A stretch of 21,072 nt of DNA, taken from positions 1 to 21,072 of the forward strand of contig CAKTCY010000038.1 of NCBI GenBank assembly GCA_934540955.1, read 5' to 3'. The translations under genes and the position numbers were made by a program. Of this stretch, positions 1-7,089 are shown piece after piece (the stretch's first letter is position 1; each line of letters starts with the position of its first letter). Source of the stretch: an uncultured Faecalibacterium sp. Lineage in GTDB: Bacteria; Bacillota; Clostridia; Oscillospirales; Ruminococcaceae. Below the pieces are notes generated by a model. The model was not told where the DNA came from, ran no database searches, and saw only the letters and a program-made list of their open reading frames with translations.

Positions 1-73
1 ATTGGCAGACGCGTTAGATTCAGGTTCTAATCGGGGCAACTCGGTGGAGGTTCAAGTCCTCTTATCCGCACCA
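1..73 (+). tRNA. tRNA-Leu (anticodon CAG), 5' end cut off by the window
   Basis: The sequence starts inside the D arm (GGCAGACG). An anticodon stem TTAGA/TCTAA encloses the loop TTCAGGT, which places anticodon CAG at 21-23, reading CUG leucine codons. A long variable arm (CGGGGCAACTCGG), as expected for class II tRNA-Leu, is followed by a T arm GGAGG-TTCAAGT-CCTCT. The 3' end ATCCGCACCA has CCA encoded at 71-73. The acceptor 5' strand is outside the window, so that stem cannot be checked. Confidence 0.93.
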
Positions 74-78
74 CAAGA

Positions 79-110
79 GAGACAGCTTTTGGTAGCTGTC
101 TTTTTTGTTT
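79..110 (+). terminator. Rho-independent terminator after tRNA-Leu
   Basis: A perfect GACAGCT/AGCTGTC stem (81-87 and 94-100) with a six-base loop is followed directly by TTTTTTGTTTT. It sits eight bases after the tRNA CCA end. Confidence 0.92.
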
Positions 111-216
111 TGTATGGAGTTTTCGACGACCGCTGCCTGCGAGCAAAGACTTCCCCTGGTCGGGGGAAGATGTCGCACAGCGACAAAAAGGGGAGTACAG
201 GGAGGCGTTGCCTTTT
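111..216. other. Non-coding spacer with small hairpins
   Basis: No credible gene is seen here. Two short perfect hairpins can be read: CTTCCCC/GGGGAAG (150-156 and 163-169) and TGTCGC/GCGACA (171-176 and 180-185). The segment GGGAGGCGTTGCC near 200-212 resembles part of the loop insertion at about 13648-13661 (GGAGGGGCGTTGCC), so some of it may be decayed intergenic repeat. No riboswitch class was recognised. Confidence 0.4.
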
Positions 217-251
217 CCCCGCCAGAGCCTTTTGCTTTGGCGGGGATTTTT
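217..251 (+). terminator. Terminator-like hairpin upstream of mgtE
   Basis: A 12-bp stem (CCCCGCCAGAGC with GCTTTGGCGGGG, one wobble) has a five-base CTTTT loop and is followed by ATTTTT. It lies upstream of the predicted mgtE promoter, so it more likely ends or insulates transcription from the left than attenuates mgtE. Confidence 0.75.
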
Positions 252-288
252 ATGCCCGAATTTTTACAAAAAATTCACGCTGGCAGGG

Positions 289-317
289 TTGCCGCCGCAT
301 ACCGGATGTGCTATGAT
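289..317 (+). promoter_or_regulatory. Predicted mgtE promoter with extended -10
   Basis: TTGCCG (289-294), a 17-base spacer and TATGAT (312-317), with TGC immediately before the -10 box (extended -10). The start of transcription would fall about 65 bases before the mgtE ATG. That leader is too short for an M-box Mg2+ riboswitch. Confidence 0.65.
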
Positions 318-387
318 GAGGTGCAAAATTTTAAGCGGAGCGATGGATTTTGATTTGTCAAGCTCGCGGAATCAGGAGGAACTACCC

Positions 388-1764
388 ATGCAGAAGAATT
401 ATGTGCAGGAAATTCTGAGCATCATTCACAGCGGTCTGCCCAAGGCAGAGCTGGCTGAAAAGCTGTCTGATTACCATGAAAAGGATCTGGCGGATGCGTT
501 GGAGGCGCTGACCCCCGCTGAACGCCAGTCGCTCTATTCCATTCTGGGCGTGGATACCGTTGCCGAGATCTTCACCTATCTGGACGATGCCGAGCCGTAC
601 CTGAAGGAGCTGCCCAGCCACGAGGCTGCAAAGGTCATTTCCAACATGGACTCGGACGATGCGGTGGACGCACTGGAGGATCTTGACGATACCGATAAGA
701 ACGAGATCGTCAACAAGCTGGACAAGGACTCTGTTGAAGATGTGAAGATGCTGCTCTCGTATGACGAGGATGAGATCGGCAGTAGGATGACGACCAACTA
801 CATCTCCATCAAAAACGATATGACCATCCGGCAGGCGATGAGCGAGCTGGTAAAGCAGGCCGGAGAAAACGACAACATCTCCACGCTGTATGTGGTGGAC
901 GAAAACGAGCACTTCTACGGCGCCATCGACCTGAAGGACCTCATCATTGCACGCGCAGAGGAAAGTCTGGAAAGCCTGATCGTCCGCTCCTATCCCTATG
1001 TCACAGACCGGGAGCAGGTCAGCGATTGTATCGACCGCATCGTGGACTACGCGGAGCGCAGCCTGCCCGTGCTGAACGATGCCGGTAAGCTGGTGGGCAT
1101 CATCACCTCGTCCGATGTGGTCGAGCTGGTCGATGATGAGATGGGCGATGATTACGCAAAGCTGGGCGGCTTGACCGGCGAGGAAGATCTGAACGAAAGC
1201 GTTTTTGAAAGCGTGAAAAAGCGTCTCCCGTGGCTGATCGCGTTGCTGTTCCTCGGAATGCTGGTCTCCTCGGTCGTCGGCGCGTTTGAATCGGTGGTAG
1301 CGGTGCTGCCGGTGGTCATCTGCTTCCAGTCCATGGTGCTGGATATGGCCGGTAACGTCGGCACCCAGTCGCTGGCGGTGACCATCCGTGTGCTGGTGGA
1401 CGAAAACCTGACCCTTTCCAAAAAGCTGCAGCTGCTCTGGAAGGAGACCCGCGTGGGTCTTTTGAACGGTGCCATTCTGGCCGTGATGGCCTTGGGCTTT
1501 CTGGGCTGCTACATCCACTTTTTCAAGGGCTACGTCTGGACCTCGGCCTTTTTGCTGTCCGGCTGCGTCGGGCTGTCGCTGATCGTGTCCATGGTCATTT
1601 CCAGTCTGGTGGGCACGCTGATCCCGATGCTGTTCCACAAGATCCATATCGACCCGGCGGTCGCCTCCGGCCCGCTAATCACCACGATCAACGATCTGGT
1701 GGCCGTCGTGGTCTACTATGGCCTTGCCATGGTCGTGCTGATCGATCTGTTCCACCTTGCATAA
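388..1764 (+). CDS. mgtE: Magnesium transporter MgtE
   Basis: A 458-residue MgtE-family Mg2+ channel of the cytoplasmic membrane. The N-terminal helical domain (about residues 1-130, rich in acidic and leucine repeats) is followed by paired CBS domains (about 135-255). The C-terminal part has about five membrane helices starting at PWLIALLFLGMLVSS. The family signature MVLDMAGNVGTQSL lies in the pore region. In characterised MgtE proteins the N and CBS domains sense cytosolic Mg2+ and close the pore. The ATG at 388 was chosen because AGGAGGA (374-380) sits seven bases upstream. The frame is open further upstream to 208, but that stretch crosses a terminator hairpin and the promoter. It is monocistronic, with its own promoter and a strong terminator. 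Confidence 0.97.
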   Translation: MQKNYVQEILSIIHSGLPKAELAEKLSDYHEKDLADALEALTPAERQSLYSILGVDTVAEIFTYLDDAEPYLKELPSHEAAKVISNMDSDDAVDALEDLDDTDKNEIVNKLDKDSVEDVKMLLSYDEDEIGSRMTTNYISIKNDMTIRQAMSELVKQAGENDNISTLYVVDENEHFYGAIDLKDLIIARAEESLESLIVRSYPYVTDREQVSDCIDRIVDYAERSLPVLNDAGKLVGIITSSDVVELVDDEMGDDYAKLGGLTGEEDLNESVFESVKKRLPWLIALLFLGMLVSSVVGAFESVVAVLPVVICFQSMVLDMAGNVGTQSLAVTIRVLVDENLTLSKKLQLLWKETRVGLLNGAILAVMALGFLGCYIHFFKGYVWTSAFLLSGCVGLSLIVSMVISSLVGTLIPMLFHKIHIDPAVASGPLITTINDLVAVVVYYGLAMVVLIDLFHLA

Positions 1765-1775
1765 CAGATGTATCA

Positions 1776-1811
1776 AACAGGGCGCTCCCTCCGGGGAGCG
1801 CCCTGTTTTTT
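1776..1811 (+). terminator. Rho-independent terminator of mgtE
   Basis: A CAGGGCGCTCCC/GGAGCGCCCTG stem with a short loop is followed by TTTTTT, starting 12 bases after the mgtE stop. Confidence 0.95.
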
Positions 1812-1834
1812 ATTGTGCAAGCTTTCGCTAACAA

Positions 1835-1852
1835 TGTTAATAGAGCCTAACA
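1835..1852. promoter_or_regulatory. DtxR/IdeR-like operator candidate
   Basis: TGTTAATAGAGCCTAACA has the TTAR-N6-CTAA arrangement (TTAA 1837-1840, CTAA 1847-1850) with TGTTA/TAACA outer arms. The two sites in front of the Tp47-like gene have the same form. A further CTAACA lies at 1828-1833. The site is 13 bases upstream of the -35 box of the DUF6110 gene. DtxR/IdeR consensus operators also contain TTAG-N6-CTAA. The regulator itself is not in this window. Confidence 0.5.
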
Positions 1853-1865
1853 TCGTCAGAAAATA

Positions 1866-1893
1866 TTGAAAAAGCCCGAAAGCGTGCTACAAT
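1866..1893 (+). promoter_or_regulatory. Promoter of the DUF6110/P-type ATPase genes
   Basis: TTGAAA (1866-1871), a 16-base spacer and TACAAT (1888-1893), with TGC immediately before the -10 box. The predicted leader to the ATG at 1965 is about 65 bases. Confidence 0.75.
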
Positions 1894-1964
1894 ACAAAGA
1901 TAAAGAGCCCGCCCCGCTCCGGGCGCGGGCACACAGCTGGGAAATACAGAAACGAGGGGTAAAT

Positions 1965-2252
1965 ATGTTTGATGCAAAAAAGCTTGCACTGTTTTTGGGC
2001 GGTGTGGTGTTCGGCTCTGCCGGTTTCAAGGTGCTGTCCAGCAAGGACGCAAAGAAGGTCTACACCCAGACCACCGCAGCGGTGCTGCGGATGAAGGACT
2101 GCACCATGCAGACCGTGAATAAGGTGCAGGAGGAGGCCGGCGATATCCTTGCCGATGCCAAGGCCATCAACGAGAGCCGTGCCGCCGAGGCTGCACAGGA
2201 GGTCATTGAGGATACGGCTGCAGAGCCGGCCGAAGAGCAGACCGCACAGTGA
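1965..2252 (+). CDS. DUF6110 family small protein
   Basis: A 95-residue protein beginning MFDAKKLALFLGGVVFGSAG. It has a short glycine-rich hydrophobic N-terminal segment (about residues 6-20), then VLSSKDAKKVYTQTTAAVLR, an amphipathic helical middle and an acidic, alanine/glutamate-rich tail. I recognise this as the DUF6110 type often found beside heavy-metal P-type ATPases. Its molecular role is unknown; an anchored accessory protein for the pump is a guess. The ATG at 1965 has GAGGGGT eight bases upstream. An in-frame TTG at 1866 overlaps the -35 box and is rejected. The next gene is the P-type ATPase, after a strong hairpin terminator, and a DtxR-like operator lies upstream. Confidence 0.85.
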   Translation: MFDAKKLALFLGGVVFGSAGFKVLSSKDAKKVYTQTTAAVLRMKDCTMQTVNKVQEEAGDILADAKAINESRAAEAAQEVIEDTAAEPAEEQTAQ

Positions 2253-2263
2253 TATGACGCAGC

Positions 2264-2292
2264 AGAGCCGCCGCTTTGGGCGGCTCTTTTTT
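2264..2292 (+). terminator. Terminator/attenuator between DUF6110 gene and ATPase
   Basis: AGAGCCGCC (2264-2272) and GGCGGCTCT (2280-2288) form a stem followed by TTTTTT. It starts 11 bases after the DUF6110 stop and ends just before the ATPase ribosome binding site. ATPase expression would depend on read-through or a promoter not seen here. Confidence 0.85.
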
Positions 2293-2314
2293 ACGCAGAG
2301 GGGTAAGAAAAGCA

Positions 2315-4405
2315 ATGAAATGTACGATCCTACATGAAGGCAAGGGACGGATGCGGGTGCACGTCTGCGCTGTGCGCATGACGCTGCACCGGGCAGATGT
2401 GCTGGAGGCCTACCTGAACGGGCAGGATATCATCCAAAAAGCCACCGTCTACGAGCGCACCGGAGATGTGGTGCTGACCTACCGGGGCAGCCGGAAGGAC
2501 GCCGCCGCCCTGCTGGCAGCCTACCGCTTTGACAACGAAGAATTAGAGGTACTGGTCACCTCCCACGACAGCCGGAGGATCAATCAGGAATATCAGGAAA
2601 AGATGGTCAGCCTTGTGGCGGGCCGGGTGTTCCGCAAGGTGTTCCTGCCTGCGCCCATTGCGGCGGCGTATACGGTGTGGCGCTCCATCGCCTTTGTCTG
2701 GAAGGGCGTCCGCTGCCTGCTGCACCGCAAGCTGGAGGTAGAGGTGCTGGATGCGCTCAGCATCACCGCCTCCCTCCTGCGGGGCGATTACAGCACCGCA
2801 GGCTCGGTGATGTTCCTGCTGACGGTGGGCAGCCTGCTGGAGGAGTGGACGCGGAAAAAGAGTTTGGACGACCTTGCCCGCAGCATGGCGCTGAACGTGG
2901 ATAAGGTCTGGGTGCGCACCCCGCAGGGCGAGGTGCTGGTGCCCTTGACCCGCGTTCATGCCGGGGACGAGGTAGTGGTGCGCTCCGGCAACATGATCCC
3001 GCTGGACGGCATGGTGCTGGAGGGTGAAGCCATGGTCAATCAGGCCGCCCTCACCGGCGAGTCCATGCCGGTGCGCAAGACCGTCGGGGCTACCGTCTAC
3101 GCCGGAACGGTGGTGGAAGAGGGCGAATGCGTCCTTGTGGCCAAGGCAGAGGGCGGCGCCAACCGCTACGATAAGATCGTGGCGATGATCGAGGAATCGG
3201 AAAAACTCAAGTCCGGCACCGAGAACCGGGCTTTGCAGCTGGCTGACCGTCTGGTGCCTTGGTGCCTTGCCGGTACGGTGGCTACCTATGCCTTTACCCG
3301 CAACGTCACCCGCGCCATCTCCATTTTGATGGTGGACTTCTCCTGTGCGCTGAAGCTTTCCATGCCGCTGGCGGTGCTCTCTGCCATGCGGGAGTGCGGG
3401 GAATACCACATCACCGTAAAGGGCGGCAAGTATCTGGAAGCGCTGGCAAAGGCGGACACCATCGTGTTCGATAAGACCGGCACCCTCACCCGCGCCACCC
3501 CGCAGGTGGTGCAGGTAGTGCCCTTCTCCGGCTGCGAGGAGCAGGAGGTATTGCAGCTTGCGGCCTGTCTGGAGGAGCACTTTCCCCATTCCATGGCAAA
3601 TGCCGTTGTCCGCGCCGCCAAGGAGCGGGGCATCTCCCACGAGGAGATGCACTCCGAGGTGGAATACATCGTGGCGCACGGCATTGCCAGCCGGGTGGGC
3701 GGCACGCGGGTGGTCATTGGCAGCGCCCACTTCATCTTTGAGGACGAGGGCTGCACCATCCCGGCAGGAGAACAGGCAAAGTTCGATGCGCTGGACCCCC
3801 AGTATTCCCACCTGTATCTGGCAGCGTCCGGGGTACTGGCGGGGGTCATCTGCATCGCAGACCCCCTGCGCCCGGAGGCAGCACAGGTGCTGCATAAGCT
3901 CCGGAGGCTGGGCATTGCCCAGACGGTCATGATGACCGGCGACAGCGACCGCACCGCCCGCGCCATTGCGGCGCAGGTGGGGGTGGACCGCTGCTTTGCG
4001 GAGGTGCTGCCGGAGGATAAAGCCGCCTTTGTCCGCGACGCCAAGGCCGAGGGACATACGGTGGTGATGATCGGCGACGGCATCAACGATTCGCCCGCCC
4101 TGTCGGCGGCAGATATCGGCATCGCCATCCATTCCGGTGCCGCCATCGCCCGGGAGATCGCCGATGTGACCATCCGCGCGGACAGTCTGGAAGAGCTGGT
4201 GACCTTAAAAGCCATTGCCAACGCCCTGCAAAAGCGGGTGGGCAGCAATTACCGCTTTGTCCTCAGCTTCAACTCCGCGCTCATCCTTCTGGGTGCTCTG
4301 GGCATCCTGCCCCCTGCCACCAGCGCGATGCTGCATAACCTTTCCACCCTCGGCATCAGCCTGCGCAGCATGACAGACCTGCTGGAGCAGAAGTCTTCCC
4401 TGTAA
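2315..4405 (+). CDS. Heavy-metal (P1B-like) translocating P-type ATPase with an FSC membrane motif
   Basis: A 696-residue cation pump. Visible P-type motifs are the actuator loop ALTGES, the phosphorylation motif DKTGT with Asp386, MTGD, and the hinge GDGINDSPAL. An N-terminal region of about 75 residues resembles a degenerate HMA fold but has no CxxC metal motif. The membrane motif that is CPC, SPC or TPC in well-studied P1B pumps reads FSC here (Phe342-Ser343-Cys344, in VDFSCALKLSMP). The proline is missing, so the transported metal cannot be read from the usual rules. It follows the DUF6110 gene by 62 bases. The ATG at 2315 has AGAGGGG upstream; the in-frame TTG at 2276 lies inside the terminator. 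Fe, Mn or Zn export is plausible given the DtxR-like site upstream, but this is inference. Confidence 0.92.
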   Translation: MKCTILHEGKGRMRVHVCAVRMTLHRADVLEAYLNGQDIIQKATVYERTGDVVLTYRGSRKDAAALLAAYRFDNEELEVLVTSHDSRRINQEYQEKMVSLVAGRVFRKVFLPAPIAAAYTVWRSIAFVWKGVRCLLHRKLEVEVLDALSITASLLRGDYSTAGSVMFLLTVGSLLEEWTRKKSLDDLARSMALNVDKVWVRTPQGEVLVPLTRVHAGDEVVVRSGNMIPLDGMVLEGEAMVNQAALTGESMPVRKTVGATVYAGTVVEEGECVLVAKAEGGANRYDKIVAMIEESEKLKSGTENRALQLADRLVPWCLAGTVATYAFTRNVTRAISILMVDFSCALKLSMPLAVLSAMRECGEYHITVKGGKYLEALAKADTIVFDKTGTLTRATPQVVQVVPFSGCEEQEVLQLAACLEEHFPHSMANAVVRAAKERGISHEEMHSEVEYIVAHGIASRVGGTRVVIGSAHFIFEDEGCTIPAGEQAKFDALDPQYSHLYLAASGVLAGVICIADPLRPEAAQVLHKLRRLGIAQTVMMTGDSDRTARAIAAQVGVDRCFAEVLPEDKAAFVRDAKAEGHTVVMIGDGINDSPALSAADIGIAIHSGAAIAREIADVTIRADSLEELVTLKAIANALQKRVGSNYRFVLSFNSALILLGALGILPPATSAMLHNLSTLGISLRSMTDLLEQKSSL

Positions 4406-4502
4406 AAATGGAACGCCGGAGCGTCCGCAGACGCTCCGGCGTACCGAAATTAAAAATAATTTTTCCGCTGAAAATGCCCAGAGCATAGCGGCGGGCATTC
4501 AA
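4406..4502 (-). repeat. Structured intergenic repeat, copy A
   Basis: The element is read on the minus strand. Hairpin 1 has arms AATGCCC (4493-4499 on minus) and GGGCATT (4473-4479). The core TTTTCAGCGGAAAAATTATT extends into TTTTAATTTCG. Hairpin 2 is a perfect 13-bp stem (4413-4425 with 4430-4442) containing GGAGCGTC. Copies B (13501-13698) and C (15105-15318) share the core and layout but have different stem sequences. This copy fills the gap between two converging genes. The GC-rich hairpin 2 may act as the ATPase terminator, but it has no T-run. Confidence 0.8.
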
Positions 4503-4515
4503 AATCGTCCCAGCC

Positions 4516-4560
4516 AAAAGGAGGCTGCTGCACAAATACTGTGCGGCGGCCTCCCTTTTT
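4516..4560. terminator. Bidirectional terminator between convergent genes
   Basis: The stem AAAAGGAGGC-GC-GCACA / TGTGC-GC-GCCTCCCTTTTT has two internal mismatches. A T-run follows on the plus strand and CTTTTGG follows on the minus strand. It lies four bases beyond the stop of the minus-strand iron-sulfur protein gene. Confidence 0.88.
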
Positions 4561-4563
4561 GTT

Positions 4564-5463
4564 TCAGATAAACCGGCAGAAGCCCAGCCAGCAGCCCAGC
4601 AGGAAAAAGAGCAGCGCCTTACCCAGCACCGGCAGCCACTGGTGCTTGCACAAGGCGGTATCCCACCGGTGGATGTTCTGCTTGGGGCAGGTGCCCACGC
4701 AGGCTTCGCAGGCGATGCACTCCCCGCTGCGCAGGCTGCTTTCCTCCAGCTTCAGGCACACCGGACACTGCTGTTTGCAGGCATTGCAGCCCGGGATGCA
4801 GCCCTCGCTCTGCCGGTGCAGCCGCGCAAAGGGCAGCACCGGCAGCAGGGCGAACACCGCGCCCATGGGGCAGAGGAACTGGCAGAAGAACCGGGGCTGC
4901 ACTGCCATGCCCAGCAAGATGAGCACAAGCAGCGCGATGCCCACGCCGAAGCCCTCCGGCGGCAGACGCAGTGCCGTCAGGCGGGAAAATACCTCCCACG
5001 GGCTTGTGCCGGTCAGCAGCTTTTCCTGCCGGGTCACATACAGCGCCACCAGCCCTGCCAGCAGCAGATACTTGACCTTCTGCCCCCAAAGCACCGCCCG
5101 CTCCGGCAGACGGAGCTGCTTTTTGCGGCGGAGCAGCTTTTTCTGGAGTAGCCCGGAAAGCGCCCAGACGGCATCGCCTAAGCTGCCAAAGGCGCAGGCA
5201 TACCCGCAGAAAAACCGGTCGAACAGCAGCGTGAAGCCGCACAGCCCCAGCAGGGAAAGCGTGAAGCTGTCCGCTGAGAGCACCTCGCCCGCACCGATGT
5301 GCAGAAAGAGCTGCTTTACCCCGGAAAACCCGGCCACGAATGCGCCCGGCATGGACACAAAGAAGAACAGCTGCACCCCGGCGCGCAGCCATGTACGGCG
5401 CTTTTTATCCCGCTGACGCTGCTGCGCCGCCGTTAAAGGCTTTGTCTGTGTTTTTTCCATCAT
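4564..5463 (-). CDS. NapH/NosR/YccM-like membrane 4Fe-4S protein
   Basis: A 299-residue integral membrane iron-sulfur protein. It has about four to five hydrophobic segments (near residues 28-55, 65-85, 130-145, 172-190, 276-295). Paired membrane-side cysteine motifs are CGYAC (86-90) and CQFLCP (194-199). Two ferredoxin-type clusters are C222-x3-C226-x2-C229-x3-C233-P and C249-x2-C252-x2-C255-x3-C259-P. Proteins of this class pass electrons between the quinone pool or cytoplasmic donors and extracytoplasmic partners, often FMN-binding domains. It is the last gene of the minus-strand cluster. Its start ATGATGG overlaps the stop of the FMN-binding gene by four bases, so the two are translationally coupled. 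The link to extracytoplasmic flavins is inference from family and position. Confidence 0.9.
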   Translation of the reverse strand: MMEKTQTKPLTAAQQRQRDKKRRTWLRAGVQLFFFVSMPGAFVAGFSGVKQLFLHIGAGEVLSADSFTLSLLGLCGFTLLFDRFFCGYACAFGSLGDAVWALSGLLQKKLLRRKKQLRLPERAVLWGQKVKYLLLAGLVALYVTRQEKLLTGTSPWEVFSRLTALRLPPEGFGVGIALLVLILLGMAVQPRFFCQFLCPMGAVFALLPVLPFARLHRQSEGCIPGCNACKQQCPVCLKLEESSLRSGECIACEACVGTCPKQNIHRWDTALCKHQWLPVLGKALLFFLLGCWLGFCRFI

Positions 5464-5924
5464 CCTGCCGCCTTTCCCAGTGCGTCCTCTACTGCACCGA
5501 TGAGCCCTTCTGCCGTAAGGGTGGCGCCGGAAACGGTATCCACCTCGGCAGACTGCACCGCCAGCATCTCGTCCAGCAAAGACAGCGCCTGTTTATAGTA
5601 GGGCTTGTCCTCACCGGAGGCATCCAGCACCGCAATATCGGTCATTTTTCCGTCCCGGATGGTCACCGACACCCGGATGACATCGCCAAAGCCAAAGGCG
5701 CTGCCCTCGTAGGTGCCGTCCCGGTAGCCGTCTTGGCTCTGCTCTTCCTGCGCTGCGCTCTGCGCCTGCAAAACGGAAGCGTTGTAGGCCTCCACTTCGG
5801 CAATTTCCTGCTTGCGCTGGCTCACCGCCGCAGCCCGGACCAGCGCCACCTGCTGGTATTGCCACAGTACGCCAAGGATCAGCAGCAGGTTCACCGCCCG
5901 GAGGAGAAAATTTTTGTATTTCAT
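5460..5924 (-). CDS. Single-domain FMN-binding protein, membrane anchored
   Basis: A 154-residue protein with one N-terminal membrane helix (about residues 7-33) and a predicted coiled stretch (about 35-65). One FMN_bind domain follows (about 66-150), containing DGTYEGSAFGFG and the flavinylation motif DTVSGATLTA. In this family (NqrC, RnfG and relatives) ApbE attaches FMN covalently to the last threonine of the SGAT motif, outside the cytoplasm. The motif here is intact. The start ATG overlaps the stop of the upstream two-domain FMN gene by four bases, and its own stop overlaps the NapH-like gene. No ApbE gene lies in the window. Confidence 0.9.
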   Translation of the reverse strand: MKYKNFLLRAVNLLLILGVLWQYQQVALVRAAAVSQRKQEIAEVEAYNASVLQAQSAAQEEQSQDGYRDGTYEGSAFGFGDVIRVSVTIRDGKMTDIAVLDASGEDKPYYKQALSLLDEMLAVQSAEVDTVSGATLTAEGLIGAVEDALGKAAG

Positions 5925-7009
5925 TCCGCTGCTCCTTCCGTTTCAGGTTCGGTCCCGGTCTCTTCCGGCGGCGGCACCGCCTCGGAGGTCGGCGGCACCT
6001 CCTCAGAGGAAGCCGGTGTTTCTGCCGGGAAAAGCTGCTGCCACACCTCCTTGAGCCACGCGGGAACGGCGCTCTTTTCCTCCGGCTGCACCACCTCCAC
6101 GGTGGGCGCGGTGACCGGCGTTTCCTCGGGCTCTGCCGCTTCGGACGGTGCGGCTTCTTCTACCACTTCTTCCGAGGCTGCCTGCTCCGGGGCAGCTTCC
6201 TCTGCCGGGGCAACCGCTGCCTTTGCCAGCGCCAGCTTGACTGCGTTCAGGATGCCGGTGGAGGAGTAGGTGGCACCGGAAACGGCATCCACATTGGGGC
6301 TCTGCCCCTCCAGAATGGCGGGGATGACCCGCCTTGCCCGGGCAAGATATTCCTCCTCGTCCTCGGCACTCAGAAGGGTGATATCCGTGATCTTATCCTC
6401 TGCCACCGTGACCTGCACCGTGATTCTGCCCTCAAAGCCCATGGCCTCGGCGGTGTAGATGCCGTCAAGGTAGGTGGAGGGCGCGGTAAATTCCTCCACC
6501 ACCAGCGGTGCGGCAGGCTTTGGCTGCGGCGGCAGGGGGTTGTTGACCACCTCGCCGGTCAGGGCGTTCTGCACCGCACCCAGAATGCCCCGGCTGGTGT
6601 AGGTGGCTTCGGAAACCGCATCCACCTCCCAGCTCTGGGCATCCACTACGGTGGTCAGAAGCCGCTTTGCGCGCCGCAGAAACTGCTTTGTCTCGTGGGA
6701 GGCGTCCAGAATTTCCACCTCCGTGATGCTGCCGTTTTCCATGGTGACCTGCACCCGGACGGCACCACCGTAGCCCCGGGAAGAGCCGACGTAAACGCCG
6801 TCGGCATAGGGCAGCTTGGGCAGGGCTTCTTCCTCCGCTTCGGAGGAAGCGGCTTCCACCGGCTGCTCCACCACGGCTGCCAGCCTTTCCGGCACGGCAG
6901 CCAGCACCGGCACAGTGCGCGGCAGGGCAAAAAGCACAGCCGCCGCTGCCGCCACCGCCGGGAGCAGCTGCACCAACGGCAGCAGCGCATTGCATCGTTT
7001 TTTGTTCAT
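5921..7009 (-). CDS. Two-domain FMN-binding protein with acidic C-terminal tail
   Basis: A 362-residue extracytoplasmic protein with an N-terminal hydrophobic segment (about 9-38). FMN_bind domain 1 (about 67-150) carries DAVSEATYTS (from Asp130). FMN_bind domain 2 (about 180-262) carries DAVSGATYSS (from Asp241). The tail (about 265-362) is rich in Glu, Ala and Pro. Domain 2 has a normal flavinylation motif. In domain 1 the glycine is replaced by glutamate, so it may not be modified. The ATG at 7009 was chosen over an upstream in-frame start because AGGAGG lies eight bases before it. It is translationally coupled to the single-domain FMN gene and follows the Tp47-like gene after 80 bases that hold a hairpin. 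Confidence 0.9.
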   Translation of the reverse strand: MNKKRCNALLPLVQLLPAVAAAAAVLFALPRTVPVLAAVPERLAAVVEQPVEAASSEAEEEALPKLPYADGVYVGSSRGYGGAVRVQVTMENGSITEVEILDASHETKQFLRRAKRLLTTVVDAQSWEVDAVSEATYTSRGILGAVQNALTGEVVNNPLPPQPKPAAPLVVEEFTAPSTYLDGIYTAEAMGFEGRITVQVTVAEDKITDITLLSAEDEEEYLARARRVIPAILEGQSPNVDAVSGATYSSTGILNAVKLALAKAAVAPAEEAAPEQAASEEVVEEAAPSEAAEPEETPVTAPTVEVVQPEEKSAVPAWLKEVWQQLFPAETPASSEEVPPTSEAVPPPEETGTEPETEGAAE

Positions 7010-7029
7010 TCCAACTCCTCCTGACACGG

Positions 7030-7067
7030 AAAAGCAAGGCCGCCTGCATAAAGCGACCTTGCTTTTT
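7030..7067 (-). terminator. Intercistronic terminator-like hairpin
   Basis: On the minus strand a stem AAAAGCAAGGTCGC / GCGGCCTTGCTTTT (14 bp, one wobble) ends in TTTT and lies between the Tp47-like stop and the FMN gene start. It may cut transcription after the first gene so that the secreted protein is made in excess. No separate promoter was found before the FMN gene. Confidence 0.7.
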
Positions 7068-7089
7068 GGGTGTTCTGTTTTTTGCCGGA

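Noticed and set aside
208..387. N-terminal extension of mgtE to 208
   Set aside because: The extension crosses a terminator hairpin and the promoter, and has no ribosome binding site. The ATG at 388 has a strong AGGAGGA.
252..387. Possible Mg2+ riboswitch (M-box) before mgtE
   Set aside because: The transcript leader from the predicted promoter is only about 65 bases, and no M-box elements or expression-platform terminator could be found in it.
382..1647. Long open frame antisense to mgtE
   Set aside because: The translation is rich in His, Gln and Asp with no recognisable family. It is a reflection of GC-biased codons in the real gene.
2543..4132. Long open frames antisense to the P-type ATPase
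   Set aside because: The real frame contains all P-type ATPase motifs; the opposite frames are low-complexity and lack ribosome binding sites.
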